Below are positions 8,026 to 13,253 of a DNA stretch of 13,548 bases, piece after piece. The stretch comes from Candidatus Pacearchaeota archaeon (GTDB taxonomy: Archaea; Nanoarchaeota; Nanoarchaeia; Pacearchaeales; GW2011-AR1): contig NZER01000277.1 in the NCBI GenBank assembly GCA_002690445.1, positions 1 to 13,548 on the forward strand, written 5' to 3'. The position numbers and the translations under genes are program-made. The notes below the pieces were generated by a model that was not told where the DNA came from, did not search any database, and saw nothing but the letters and a program-made list of their open reading frames with translations. The number at the start of each line of letters is the position of its first letter. Position 1 is the stretch's first letter.

Positions 8026-9207
8026 ATGCGGATTCTAAACGAAGACAGAACCAGTGCAGTGTCCGCAGGAACAACCTTGTCAGGATTCCCTGCATCAAAT
8101 GTTGAAAATGACAGACCACGTAAAACTTGGATTTCAACCACACAAGCATCTGAAACTTTCACCATTTCCTTGAATGCATCAGCAGGATATCCAGTAGAAG
8201 CCATGTTTTTCCATGGGTTGTTGGCAGACACATGCACATGGGTTTTGAAGAATCAAGCAGGTTCAACGGTGGAATCAGGAACCTTGGACTGCACCTTTCC
8301 TGCAGAGTCTAATTTGAGTGGAAATCCGAACACTATGAATGTCTCATTTGTCAATCAAGCACACCTTCTCCGTTCTTTCTTTGTGGTCTTTGACACCACT
8401 GTTACAGATAACGGATCAGTAGTGCTAACGCTGACCACATCTCAGAACATGGGAAGTGCAAACATTGAAGGCAATGCAGTTGCATCATGGGTCAGAGATG
8501 GAGCATCCGCAGGACGGTTGTTGGACTCTGGTGGAGATGCAATCAACATTCAAAATCATGGCAGGATCTTTGTGGGTTCCCATGTTGTAGGATTGGAAAT
8601 TGCCAACCCTTTGACCACCAACACAACGGTTTCCAGCAACACTTTTGCATCCTCTCCGTATGTCATCAATGCATCTAATACTTTGACCATTGATGCATCA
8701 AACACACTGACGGTGACCACCGATCCAACTTCTGCACAAATTACATCAATCACCGGAGATGGAACTGCATCCAGTGGAATTGCACTCTCTTCTGACTTGG
8801 CAACCGCATCCATTGCCCAGGTTTATAATCCCATCAGAATTGGAATTGCACGGGCAGGAAAGACTTTGGATCTTCCAACTCCATCAAAAGGATTTAAGTT
8901 TGGGTACAAAGATTATTCTGTCAGACGGGGACAACCCACAGGTGGATACAGCTACCAGCAAAGACCGATTGCACGAGAGGTTCAAGGATCTTCTGTTTTA
9001 ACAACTGCAGAAGCACAGGCATTGCAGAATTTTTACAGAGGATATCGTTCCAAACCTGTTCCAGTTTTGTTTGTGGAAGGAATGCCTTCAGCATTTGAGG
9101 AGGAAGAAAAAGGAAATTTGTTTGGATATTTTCAACAACCTCCACGTTTTAATTTTTTAAACAAGGATTATCAAAGTGTTCAATATTCATTATGTGAGGT
9201 GATTTAA
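8026..9207 (+). CDS. Tail protein with beta-rich adhesion-like N-terminus
   Basis: Starts on the base after the previous stop; 393 residues. The N-terminus (SGFPASNVENDRPRKTWIST, then FTISLNASAGYPVEAMFFHG) resembles the jelly-roll, discoidin-like opening of some phage tail-tip proteins ('fpasN......~~W.st......i.l'). Near residues 214-230 a short internal repeat occurs (ASNTLT twice, separated by ID). The C-terminal ~130 residues (KGFKFGYKDYSVRRGQPTGG; later ALQNFYRGYRSKPVPVLFVE) look like a tail-tip domain with an aromatic, Gly-rich ending. Role in the tail tip or in host contact is inferred from order: after tape measure and hub candidate, before the fibre. No enzyme motif is seen. Confidence 0.5.
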   Translation: MRILNEDRTSAVSAGTTLSGFPASNVENDRPRKTWISTTQASETFTISLNASAGYPVEAMFFHGLLADTCTWVLKNQAGSTVESGTLDCTFPAESNLSGNPNTMNVSFVNQAHLLRSFFVVFDTTVTDNGSVVLTLTTSQNMGSANIEGNAVASWVRDGASAGRLLDSGGDAINIQNHGRIFVGSHVVGLEIANPLTTNTTVSSNTFASSPYVINASNTLTIDASNTLTVTTDPTSAQITSITGDGTASSGIALSSDLATASIAQVYNPIRIGIARAGKTLDLPTPSKGFKFGYKDYSVRRGQPTGGYSYQQRPIAREVQGSSVLTTAEAQALQNFYRGYRSKPVPVLFVEGMPSAFEEEEKGNLFGYFQQPPRFNFLNKDYQSVQYSLCEVI

Positions 9208-10017
9208 ATGGCAGATTCTACAGTCAAACCAGATGACACCAATGATCTGGTCCTACAAAATAACCATGGAGCCTCGAAAATCGAGGTTAATGAAGATGAC
9301 ACAATTGTTGTGACATCAGGTGGAGATGCCACCATCGATGCGACAGGTGACATCATCCTTGATGCAGGTGGGGCAGATATCAAACTGAAGGATGGAGGAG
9401 TTCAGTTTGGGACGTTGAAGCAGGCATCAACTCATTTGGTTATTCAACCAGAAAGCAGTAAAGAGATTATTCTCAATGACGGAAGCGGAACTGCATCATT
9501 GACTGTGGATGCCGCAAACCAGAATGTATCCATAAATAATGGAAATTTGGTCATGGGCACGGCAGGAAAGGGGATTGATTTTGCTGCACAAACCACTTCT
9601 GCAACCGGATCACCAGATACGGATCCAGGAGACGAGGTCTTAAACCATTATGAGACTGGATCCTGGACTGCGACTTCTGAAAATGGTGGAATTGCCAGTT
9701 ATGGGAATCAGACCGGGTACTACACAAGGATTGGGAGATTAGTTCAGGTTCAGTTTTTTTCTGCTGCTTGGGTAACAAACAGTGCAGTTGATCCTTACAT
9801 TACTGGACTCCCTTTTTCAGCTAGTTCCGCTGCTTACGGATACTCAGGAGGATATTCTTTTCATGATACATGGAATCCAGGATCTTCCACTGGATTTATT
9901 CCTCCAGGAGGGACGACGATCCGTTTCCTCACTAGAGATGATACGGGATATACTGTGACGCCGAGTTCAGGGAGTCAGTATATAATGTTTACTGCGATCT
10001 ATATGACAGATTTATAA
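9208..10017 (+). CDS. Tail fibre-like protein
   Basis: A strong GAGGTGAT Shine-Dalgarno (inside the previous gene) precedes ATG 9208. The 269-residue product starts with a rod-like section of short beta turns (GGDATIDATGDIILDAGGAD, then IKLKDGGVQFGTL). A linker follows, MGTAGKGIDFAAQTTSATGS, and then VLNHYETGSWTATSENGG with YGNQTGYYTRIGRLVQVQF. This 'GI.F.a......s....d.ye.GtwT.t...G....Y..~~G~Ytk~G~~v' order is frequent in fibre and appendage proteins of marine phages and ends in a beta tip. The C-terminal half uses GCT for Ala and GGG/ACG codons more than its neighbours, which may mark a swapped tip module. Receptor binding is inferred. Confidence 0.68.
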   Translation: MADSTVKPDDTNDLVLQNNHGASKIEVNEDDTIVVTSGGDATIDATGDIILDAGGADIKLKDGGVQFGTLKQASTHLVIQPESSKEIILNDGSGTASLTVDAANQNVSINNGNLVMGTAGKGIDFAAQTTSATGSPDTDPGDEVLNHYETGSWTATSENGGIASYGNQTGYYTRIGRLVQVQFFSAAWVTNSAVDPYITGLPFSASSAAYGYSGGYSFHDTWNPGSSTGFIPPGGTTIRFLTRDDTGYTVTPSSGSQYIMFTAIYMTDL

Positions 10018-10044
10018 ATGTTAAATCATTAACAAAGGATAAAA

Positions 10045-10311
10045 ATGGCTTTAACTAAAGAGATAAAATGCGACAAAATAGAAGTTGTCGGTGATTTTAA
10101 GGCAGTTCACTGCAGACAAGCAACGGTTGTTCTTGAAGATGGAGTTGAACTGTCACGATCTTTTCACCGTCATGTCCTGCATCCTGGCGATGACATTTCA
10201 GGTGAACCCCAGGAAACCCAGGATGTCTGCAATGTAGTCTGGACTGATACAGTCAAAGCAGATTGGGCAACTTTTCAGGCAGAACAAGAAGCAGAATTGA
10301 ATCCTGGATGA
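10045..10311 (+). CDS. Conserved phage hypothetical protein (88 aa)
   Basis: AAAGGA sits 6 bases upstream of ATG 10045. The protein begins MALTKEIKCDKIEVVGDFKA, then has ATVVLEDGVELSRSFHRHVL followed by HPGDDISGEP, and ends with DTVKADWATFQAEQEAE. I know this general pattern (KIEVVG, 'v.EDG.E.srs.hRhvl.PgdD.s', 'vWt...k.~w..f') from small genes near tail fibres of marine phages, but no function is attached to it. It lies between the fibre and the lysis genes, after a 27-base gap that is the largest in this part of the cluster. Two His and one Cys near the centre (SRSFHRH, KAVHC) are notable but do not form a recognised metal motif. Confidence 0.6.
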   Translation: MALTKEIKCDKIEVVGDFKAVHCRQATVVLEDGVELSRSFHRHVLHPGDDISGEPQETQDVCNVVWTDTVKADWATFQAEQEAELNPG

Positions 10312-10628
10312 TGTTTGATTTATTTGCATCCGGTCACCATCCACCCCTTGAAGACGGCATGACATCCTCAGACATCATTGAACTGGTGCAGACCCTAGGT
10401 GCTCCTCTGATCTTTGCAGGATTGGCCTTCTGGTTCATCCGTTATCAGTTTGATTCAAGTGCCAAAGAAAGGCAGACGTTCATTGACCGTGATGAAGCAA
10501 ATGACATTAGAGCATTCGAACTGGCAGACAGATCCAATGAAGCAATGAACAAACTATCCACAGCCGTTGATTTAAACACCAAGGCAGTGGAATCCATGAT
10601 TAACCTTCTAGGAAAAAACCTCAGATGA
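10308..10628 (+). CDS. Single-TM holin-like membrane protein (106 aa)
   Basis: Residues ~23-46 (IIELVQTLGAPLIFAGLAFW plus FIRYQF) form one membrane helix. It is followed by a charged helical region (KERQTFIDRDEANDIRAFEL; NEAMNKLSTAVDLNTKAVES). One N-terminal TM helix with a soluble coiled tail is the shape of BhlA/UviB-type holin-like proteins. The place, two genes before a peptidoglycan peptidase, supports a lysis role. I chose ATG 10308 (ATGA overlap with the previous gene); ATG 10311 and ATG 10359 are alternatives. The upstream in-frame TTG at 10263 would lie inside the preceding gene and is unlikely. The last codons (GGA AAA AAC CTC AGA TGA) carry an in-phase A AAA AAC heptamer. Confidence 0.6.
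   Translation: MMFDLFASGHHPPLEDGMTSSDIIELVQTLGAPLIFAGLAFWFIRYQFDSSAKERQTFIDRDEANDIRAFELADRSNEAMNKLSTAVDLNTKAVESMINLLGKNLR
10613..10619 (+). promoter_or_regulatory. Possible second -1 slip site (A AAA AAC)
   Basis: In the holin-like gene the codons GGA AAA AAC form a canonical A AAA AAC heptamer, two codons before TGA 10626-10628. Slipping enters the frame of the 61-aa gene (CCT CAG ATG...) and would give a 167-residue fusion. A nearby stem is weak: GGT 10637-10639 plus CTTG 10643-10646 with CAAGACC 10657-10663, starting 17 bases downstream, farther than usual. The ATGA overlap alone can explain expression of the second gene. Confidence 0.3.
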
Positions 10629-10810
10629 TGATCACAGGTGTGCTTGCAGGATGTGCCAAGACCATGGTGGTGTCAATGTTATCAGAAAGAGTGGTGTTGA
10701 GGGTTTTGCTGATGCTTGCAGAGTGGGCATCCGCAAAATCAACCACATCCTTAGATGATAAGATTGTCAACGAAATCCGCTTGAAGCTGGAAGCGGACGG
10801 GAAACTTTGA
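10625..10810 (+). CDS. Small lysis-cassette protein (61 aa)
   Basis: It overlaps the holin-like gene by four bases (ATGA). The N-terminal part is hydrophobic (MMITGVLAGCAKTMVVSML, then VVLRVLLMLAEW). The C-terminal part, KSTTSLDDKIVNEIRLKLEA, matches the 'k(T/S)...DD.iv..v...L' ending of many small phage proteins next to holins. LAGC at residues 7-10 resembles a lipobox, but only nine residues precede the Cys and there is no basic n-region, so I do not call it a lipoprotein. Starts at ATG 10664 or ATG 10676 are possible and would remove that segment. A -1 slip at 10613-10619 would fuse it to the holin-like protein. Exact function unknown; a lysis accessory role is inferred from position. Confidence 0.5.
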   Translation: MMITGVLAGCAKTMVVSMLSERVVLRVLLMLAEWASAKSTTSLDDKIVNEIRLKLEADGKL

Positions 10811-10861
10811 TGACTCTGACTTATTCAACGCAGAGAATTCATCATTGGTTTGGGAGTTGTC

Positions 10862-11242
10862 ATGGTTGACATGATCACTCCAAACTTCTCCAGGTCGGAG
10901 ATGGCTTGCCGTTGTGGATGTGGGTTGGATTACATGGATGAAACATTCATGGAGATGCTTCAAAAACTCAGAGATAAACTTGGACCACTTCCAATCTCCT
11001 CTGGTGTGAGATGTGAAAAGCACAATGAAGATTCTGGAGGATATCCAAAGTCGGCACATCTGCAACAAGGTCACGGGTCTAAAGGTGCAGACATTAAAAT
11101 CTTCGGACCCAGATCCTTGGCCTTGATTGAAGAAGCACGGAGACTTGGATTCTCAGGTGTTGGAATTGCCCAGAAAGGAAAATACAATTCTCGGTTCATC
11201 CATTTGGACACCATGCCCAGACAAGCCTTGTGGAGTTATTGA
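10862..11242 (+). CDS. M15-family peptidase, probable endolysin (126 aa)
   Basis: A zinc peptidase of the M15 type that should cut peptide bonds in peptidoglycan to release progeny. GGGAG lies 6 bases before ATG 10862; a TTG at 10850 is a weaker option. Residues: a Cys-rich start (FSRSEMACRCGCG), then LPISSGVRCEKHN, the metal-binding region SAHLQQGHGSKGADI (His66 and Asp77) and FIHLD (His114, Asp116). The 'SG.RC..hN...GG...SaHl.G.....KGaDI ... fiHlD' order fits the family well. His-to-Asp spacing is 11 residues, about four more than the common 'HxxGxAxD' form. No signal peptide or cell-wall-binding domain is present, so export would depend on a holin. It follows the two small lysis genes directly. 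Confidence 0.85.
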   Translation: MVDMITPNFSRSEMACRCGCGLDYMDETFMEMLQKLRDKLGPLPISSGVRCEKHNEDSGGYPKSAHLQQGHGSKGADIKIFGPRSLALIEEARRLGFSGVGIAQKGKYNSRFIHLDTMPRQALWSY

Positions 11243-11406
11243 AAAGAAAGAATTGGGATGATTTATCTTTTGAAGAAGTAGAAGCAGACTACATTGGAAT
11301 TTCAGTCGAGGCATTAAGAGAAATCAGAAAACCACTGAGGAAGTTCCGGAACTATGCGAAAAGGATGAAAGGAAATAAATATGTTAAGTTCACTGAATCG
11401 TTTTAA
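11239..11406 (+). CDS. Small possible helix-turn-helix / excisionase-like protein (55 aa)
   Basis: A short frame starting TTG 11239 (TTGA overlap with the peptidase stop) or GTG 11230. The product contains LSFEEVEADYIGISVEALRE, then IRKPLRKFRNYAKR and GNKYVKFTESF. The run 'eEv...yiGIS..alR.ir' followed by a basic segment and 'g.kYvkf.es' resembles MerR/excisionase-type winged helices, in which a helix-turn-helix precedes a 'rY....l' strand. Its place about 200 bases from the attachment site fits an excisionase, but it lies on the late strand and the similarity is by eye. The following ORF starts inside its 3' end. Function is therefore uncertain. Confidence 0.42.
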   Translation: MKRKNWDDLSFEEVEADYIGISVEALREIRKPLRKFRNYAKRMKGNKYVKFTESF

Positions 11407-11554
11407 TTTATTAAACTGCATCATTTCTTATTCCACTTTCAAACAAGCATGGGAAGTGATCAAAGAAAAGGATGGTTTCGAGATTTCAACCCGTTGGTTT
11501 TCTTCTAAAGAAAAGGCGGAAGACTATGTATTGAATCAACCCAACCGTTTCTGA
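11381..11554 (+). CDS. Small hypothetical protein (57 aa)
   Basis: AAAGGA lies 8 bases upstream of ATG 11381, a good ribosome site. The N-terminus is MLSSLNRFNLLNCIISYSTF, followed by KQAWEVIKEKDGFEISTRWF and SSKEKAEDYVLNQ. The second half, 'W.v......fei.t.wf.skekAe.yv', looks like a tiny two-strand/one-helix domain common in short phage proteins; I cannot name it. It overlaps the upstream small gene by 26 bases, and its last codons carry the first AACCGTT repeat of the attachment region. It is the last plus-strand gene before that site. Confidence 0.5.
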   Translation: MLSSLNRFNLLNCIISYSTFKQAWEVIKEKDGFEISTRWFSSKEKAEDYVLNQPNRF

Positions 11555-11580
11555 ACCGTTATACGCATCTGCAATCCGTT
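11543..11580 (+). repeat. Left-hand AACCGTT repeats of the attachment region
   Basis: AACCGTT occurs at 11543-11549 and 11554-11560 (11 bases apart, one helical turn), with a weaker AATCCGTT at 11573-11580. They share the consensus of the right-hand set. Spacing by one turn, on the flank of a tRNA-derived core, suggests integrase arm-type binding sites. An inverted repeat TGCAA/TTGCA (11570-11583) and further GCAA/TTGC words follow up to the core. Confidence 0.5.
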
Positions 11581-11603
11581 GCAAATACTGCAAAAGCAAC
11601 TTG

Positions 11604-11648
11604 CTTCTAATCAGTAGGTTGGACGTTCAAGTCGTCCCGGGCGCGCCA
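11604..11648 (+). other. Probable attachment core: 3' half of tRNA-Arg(UCU)
   Basis: The segment reads as the 3' part of a tRNA. Anticodon loop CTTCTAA (anticodon TCT 11606-11608); TCAGT; variable loop AGGTT; T stem GGACG/CGTCC (11621-11625 and 11633-11637, all 5 bp paired) around T loop TTCAAGT; acceptor 3' strand CGGGCGC; discriminator G; CCA 11646-11648. No matching 5' half (a GCGCCCG acceptor strand, D arm) lies upstream. Phages that integrate into tRNA genes carry exactly this kind of 3' fragment so that the host gene is restored. It lies about 100 bases from the integrase stop codon. Confidence 0.8.
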
Positions 11649-11697
11649 TATCCAATTGAATTCATTGTCTTTTCTTCCACGGCATCTTCTGTGCCTG

Positions 11698-11767
11698 AAC
11701 CGTTCCGAACCGTTCCAACCCTCAAAAATGCCCTGTTTTTCTGCTTTCACCGTTCCGCAACCGTTCC
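11698..11767 (+). repeat. Right-hand AACCGTTCC direct repeats (arm-type site candidates)
   Basis: Four copies of (A)ACCGTTCC: 11698-11706, 11708-11716, 11749-11756 and 11759-11767. They form two pairs spaced 10-11 bases, one helical turn, and the pairs are about 50 bases apart. The last pair lies over the 3' end of the integrase gene. Together with the left set they surround the tRNA-derived core, as arm sites of tyrosine integrases do. Scattered ACCGTT words also occur elsewhere in the window, but not clustered. Confidence 0.6.
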
Positions 11768-12964
11768 AATTTTCAAAAACTTTTCCACCATTCTTTCCTG
11801 TGCTTCATACTTGTGATCCGTGCGGATGTGGGTGTATCGATGAACCATTCTTTCAGTCTTCCAACCGAAGAGATCCATCATAGTTTTAATCGGTGTTCCT
11901 GACATGATATGAAAACTTGCAGAGGTGTGGCGTAGATCATGCCAAGTGAAGTTTTTAATCTCTGCTTTCTTTAATGATTCTTCAAAAGGTTTTCTGAAAT
12001 CATAACTTCCTTTTCCTCTTTTAGTAGAAGGAAAAAGAAAGGCTTCTCCTATTTTTGGATTCTGTCTCTGGTATTCTTCAAGCATCTGGAAAACAGAGTT
12101 CACAATCTTGACCGTTCTTTTGACATGAGTTTTAGTTTTATCAAAGGTGAGGGTTCGTTCTTTGTAGTTAATCTGGTTTATTTTTAAAGACCAAACCTCC
12201 ATCCTTCTTGCTCCGGTTGTCAGTGCAATTATCAAAGCAAGGTGAAGTCTTGGATGATCAATCCTGGTGACTTCAAAAAGTCTTTCCTTTTCTTCATCAG
12301 ATAACATCCGTTCTTTGGTTTCTCCTTCTGGCAAAGACTTCACCGCAGAACAAGGGTTGAAATCCAACCAGAACTTTTCTGTTTTACAGTAGGTTAAAAC
12401 ACCGGAGAGGGTGGCAAGGTAGCGGTTGACAGTGGAGGGTTTTCTCAATTGGTTGTTTGATCTTCCACCTTCTTCTCTGACAATCATTTCTTTTTTCATC
12501 CGGTCACGAAAGCCTACAATCAAAGACGGGGTGATCTCTGAAAGAAGTTTTTTGCCTAGTTCCTTCTCCCAAAAAGAAAGATATCTTTCATATTCTGTTC
12601 GGGTGGATTTCTCCAGGTGTGGCAGATGATTCTCCATGTATTCCAAAACCGCTTCATCAAAGAAATGCTTCTCTGCTTCAGTGATTCCTTTTCTGATTCT
12701 CAAATCCCTTTCTAATTCCAAAGTCTTTTCTGCGAGTCTCGTCCGGTAGAGATGATCCAAGAAATCCTCAATTTGATCAGGAGTTCTTTGAATCTTTTTT
12801 CCTCTCACCGTTTTAATCTCTGCCCTCTCAACGGTGCAGAGGATTTCTTTGGGAGGATTTTCTTTCTTCGGATTTTTCAACTCATGAAAACGGGCAATGA
12901 ATTTCTTCCCGTCTTTAGATAACCGAACCGTTTTTTTATCAGGTTTGAATTTTGGGTCAGGCAT
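11747..12964 (-). CDS. int: Tyrosine recombinase, phage integrase (405 aa)
   Basis: Integrates the phage by recombination between attP and a host tRNA gene. N-terminal ~100 residues: basic and strand-forming start (RLSKDGKKFIARFHEL), fitting an arm-binding domain. Residues ~103-200: SAM-like core-binding helices (TRTEYERYLSFWEKELGKKL; NRYLATLSGVLTYC). Residues ~215-390: catalytic domain with Arg253 (TTGARRMEVWSL), a Lys near 276-278 (FDKTKTHVKRTVKI), HDLRHT (His342, Arg345), Trp368 at the His/Trp site, and Tyr377 (HRYTHI). All key residues are present, so the enzyme looks intact. The start overlaps the upstream 94-aa gene by 8 bases; the stop lies at the attachment region, with AACCGTTCC repeats encoding its last residues. 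No terminator is evident after it. Confidence 0.95.
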   Translation of the reverse strand: MPDPKFKPDKKTVRLSKDGKKFIARFHELKNPKKENPPKEILCTVERAEIKTVRGKKIQRTPDQIEDFLDHLYRTRLAEKTLELERDLRIRKGITEAEKHFFDEAVLEYMENHLPHLEKSTRTEYERYLSFWEKELGKKLLSEITPSLIVGFRDRMKKEMIVREEGGRSNNQLRKPSTVNRYLATLSGVLTYCKTEKFWLDFNPCSAVKSLPEGETKERMLSDEEKERLFEVTRIDHPRLHLALIIALTTGARRMEVWSLKINQINYKERTLTFDKTKTHVKRTVKIVNSVFQMLEEYQRQNPKIGEAFLFPSTKRGKGSYDFRKPFEESLKKAEIKNFTWHDLRHTSASFHIMSGTPIKTMMDLFGWKTERMVHRYTHIRTDHKYEAQERMVEKFLKIGTVAER

Positions 12965-13241
12965 GAAGAACCTCTTTCATGTTCTGAATCTCTGTTTTGA
13001 TTTCTTCAATGATTCCATGTGCCATCAAATGTCTCTCTGCTTTCTTTGCGGATTCTGTGAACTCTTTCATGGTTTTAAACTCTACAAAAACAGTGCAGGT
13101 TCTTTTTTCTTCATTGAATATTTTCTCAGACCATGGATTGCATCCACATCCACAAACAATTCCTTCAATGGTTTCGATTTGTTCGACATAACTTTGCCAG
13201 TTGTATTCTTGACTTATATGAAAAGTCGCAATGAATCTCAT
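12957..13241 (-). CDS. Hypothetical protein between repressor and integrase (94 aa)
   Basis: I do not recognise this protein. An AGGAAGG Shine-Dalgarno precedes its ATG by about 5 bases, and it starts 12 bases after the repressor-like gene. It begins MRFIATFHISQEYNWQSYVE, has a Cys cluster CGCGCNPW at residues ~30-37 and one more Cys soon after, then a strand (CTVFVEFKTMKEF) and a long charged helix to the end (AKKAERHLMAHGIIEEIKTE). The 'CxCxC' could bind metal. Overlap with the integrase start by 8 bases implies coupled translation and a linked role in lysogeny or integration, but this is inference from context alone. Confidence 0.65.
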   Translation of the reverse strand: MRFIATFHISQEYNWQSYVEQIETIEGIVCGCGCNPWSEKIFNEEKRTCTVFVEFKTMKEFTESAKKAERHLMAHGIIEEIKTEIQNMKEVLHA

Positions 13242-13253
13242 TTTTCCTTCCTG

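Noticed and set aside
10020..10033. GTTAA/TTAAC inverted repeat before the 88-aa gene as terminator or operator
   Set aside because: Five A/T-rich pairs in an AT-rich gap; no T run and no second copy.
10625..10660. LAGC lipobox implying an Rz1-like outer-membrane lipoprotein
   Set aside because: Only nine residues precede the Cys, with no basic n-region, and no start codon exists in the short open stretch upstream.
11636..11647. CCCGGG and GGCGCGCC words suggesting a cloning-vector junction
   Set aside because: Both words fall inside the acceptor end of the tRNA-Arg fragment and are explained by it; flanking sequence continues naturally.
11604..11648. A complete tRNA gene
   Set aside because: The 3' half is clear, but there is no 5' acceptor strand, D arm or well-paired anticodon stem upstream; the anticodon stem has a mismatch. 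It is a fragment left in an attachment site.
11724..11740. AAAAATGCCCTGTTTTT as a terminator between the convergent gene sets
   Set aside because: The stem would be five A-T pairs only, too weak to call.
11698..11767. AACCGTTCC repeats as a CRISPR array
   Set aside because: Repeat unit is 8-9 bases with 1-40 base gaps and no uniform spacers; arm-type sites fit better.
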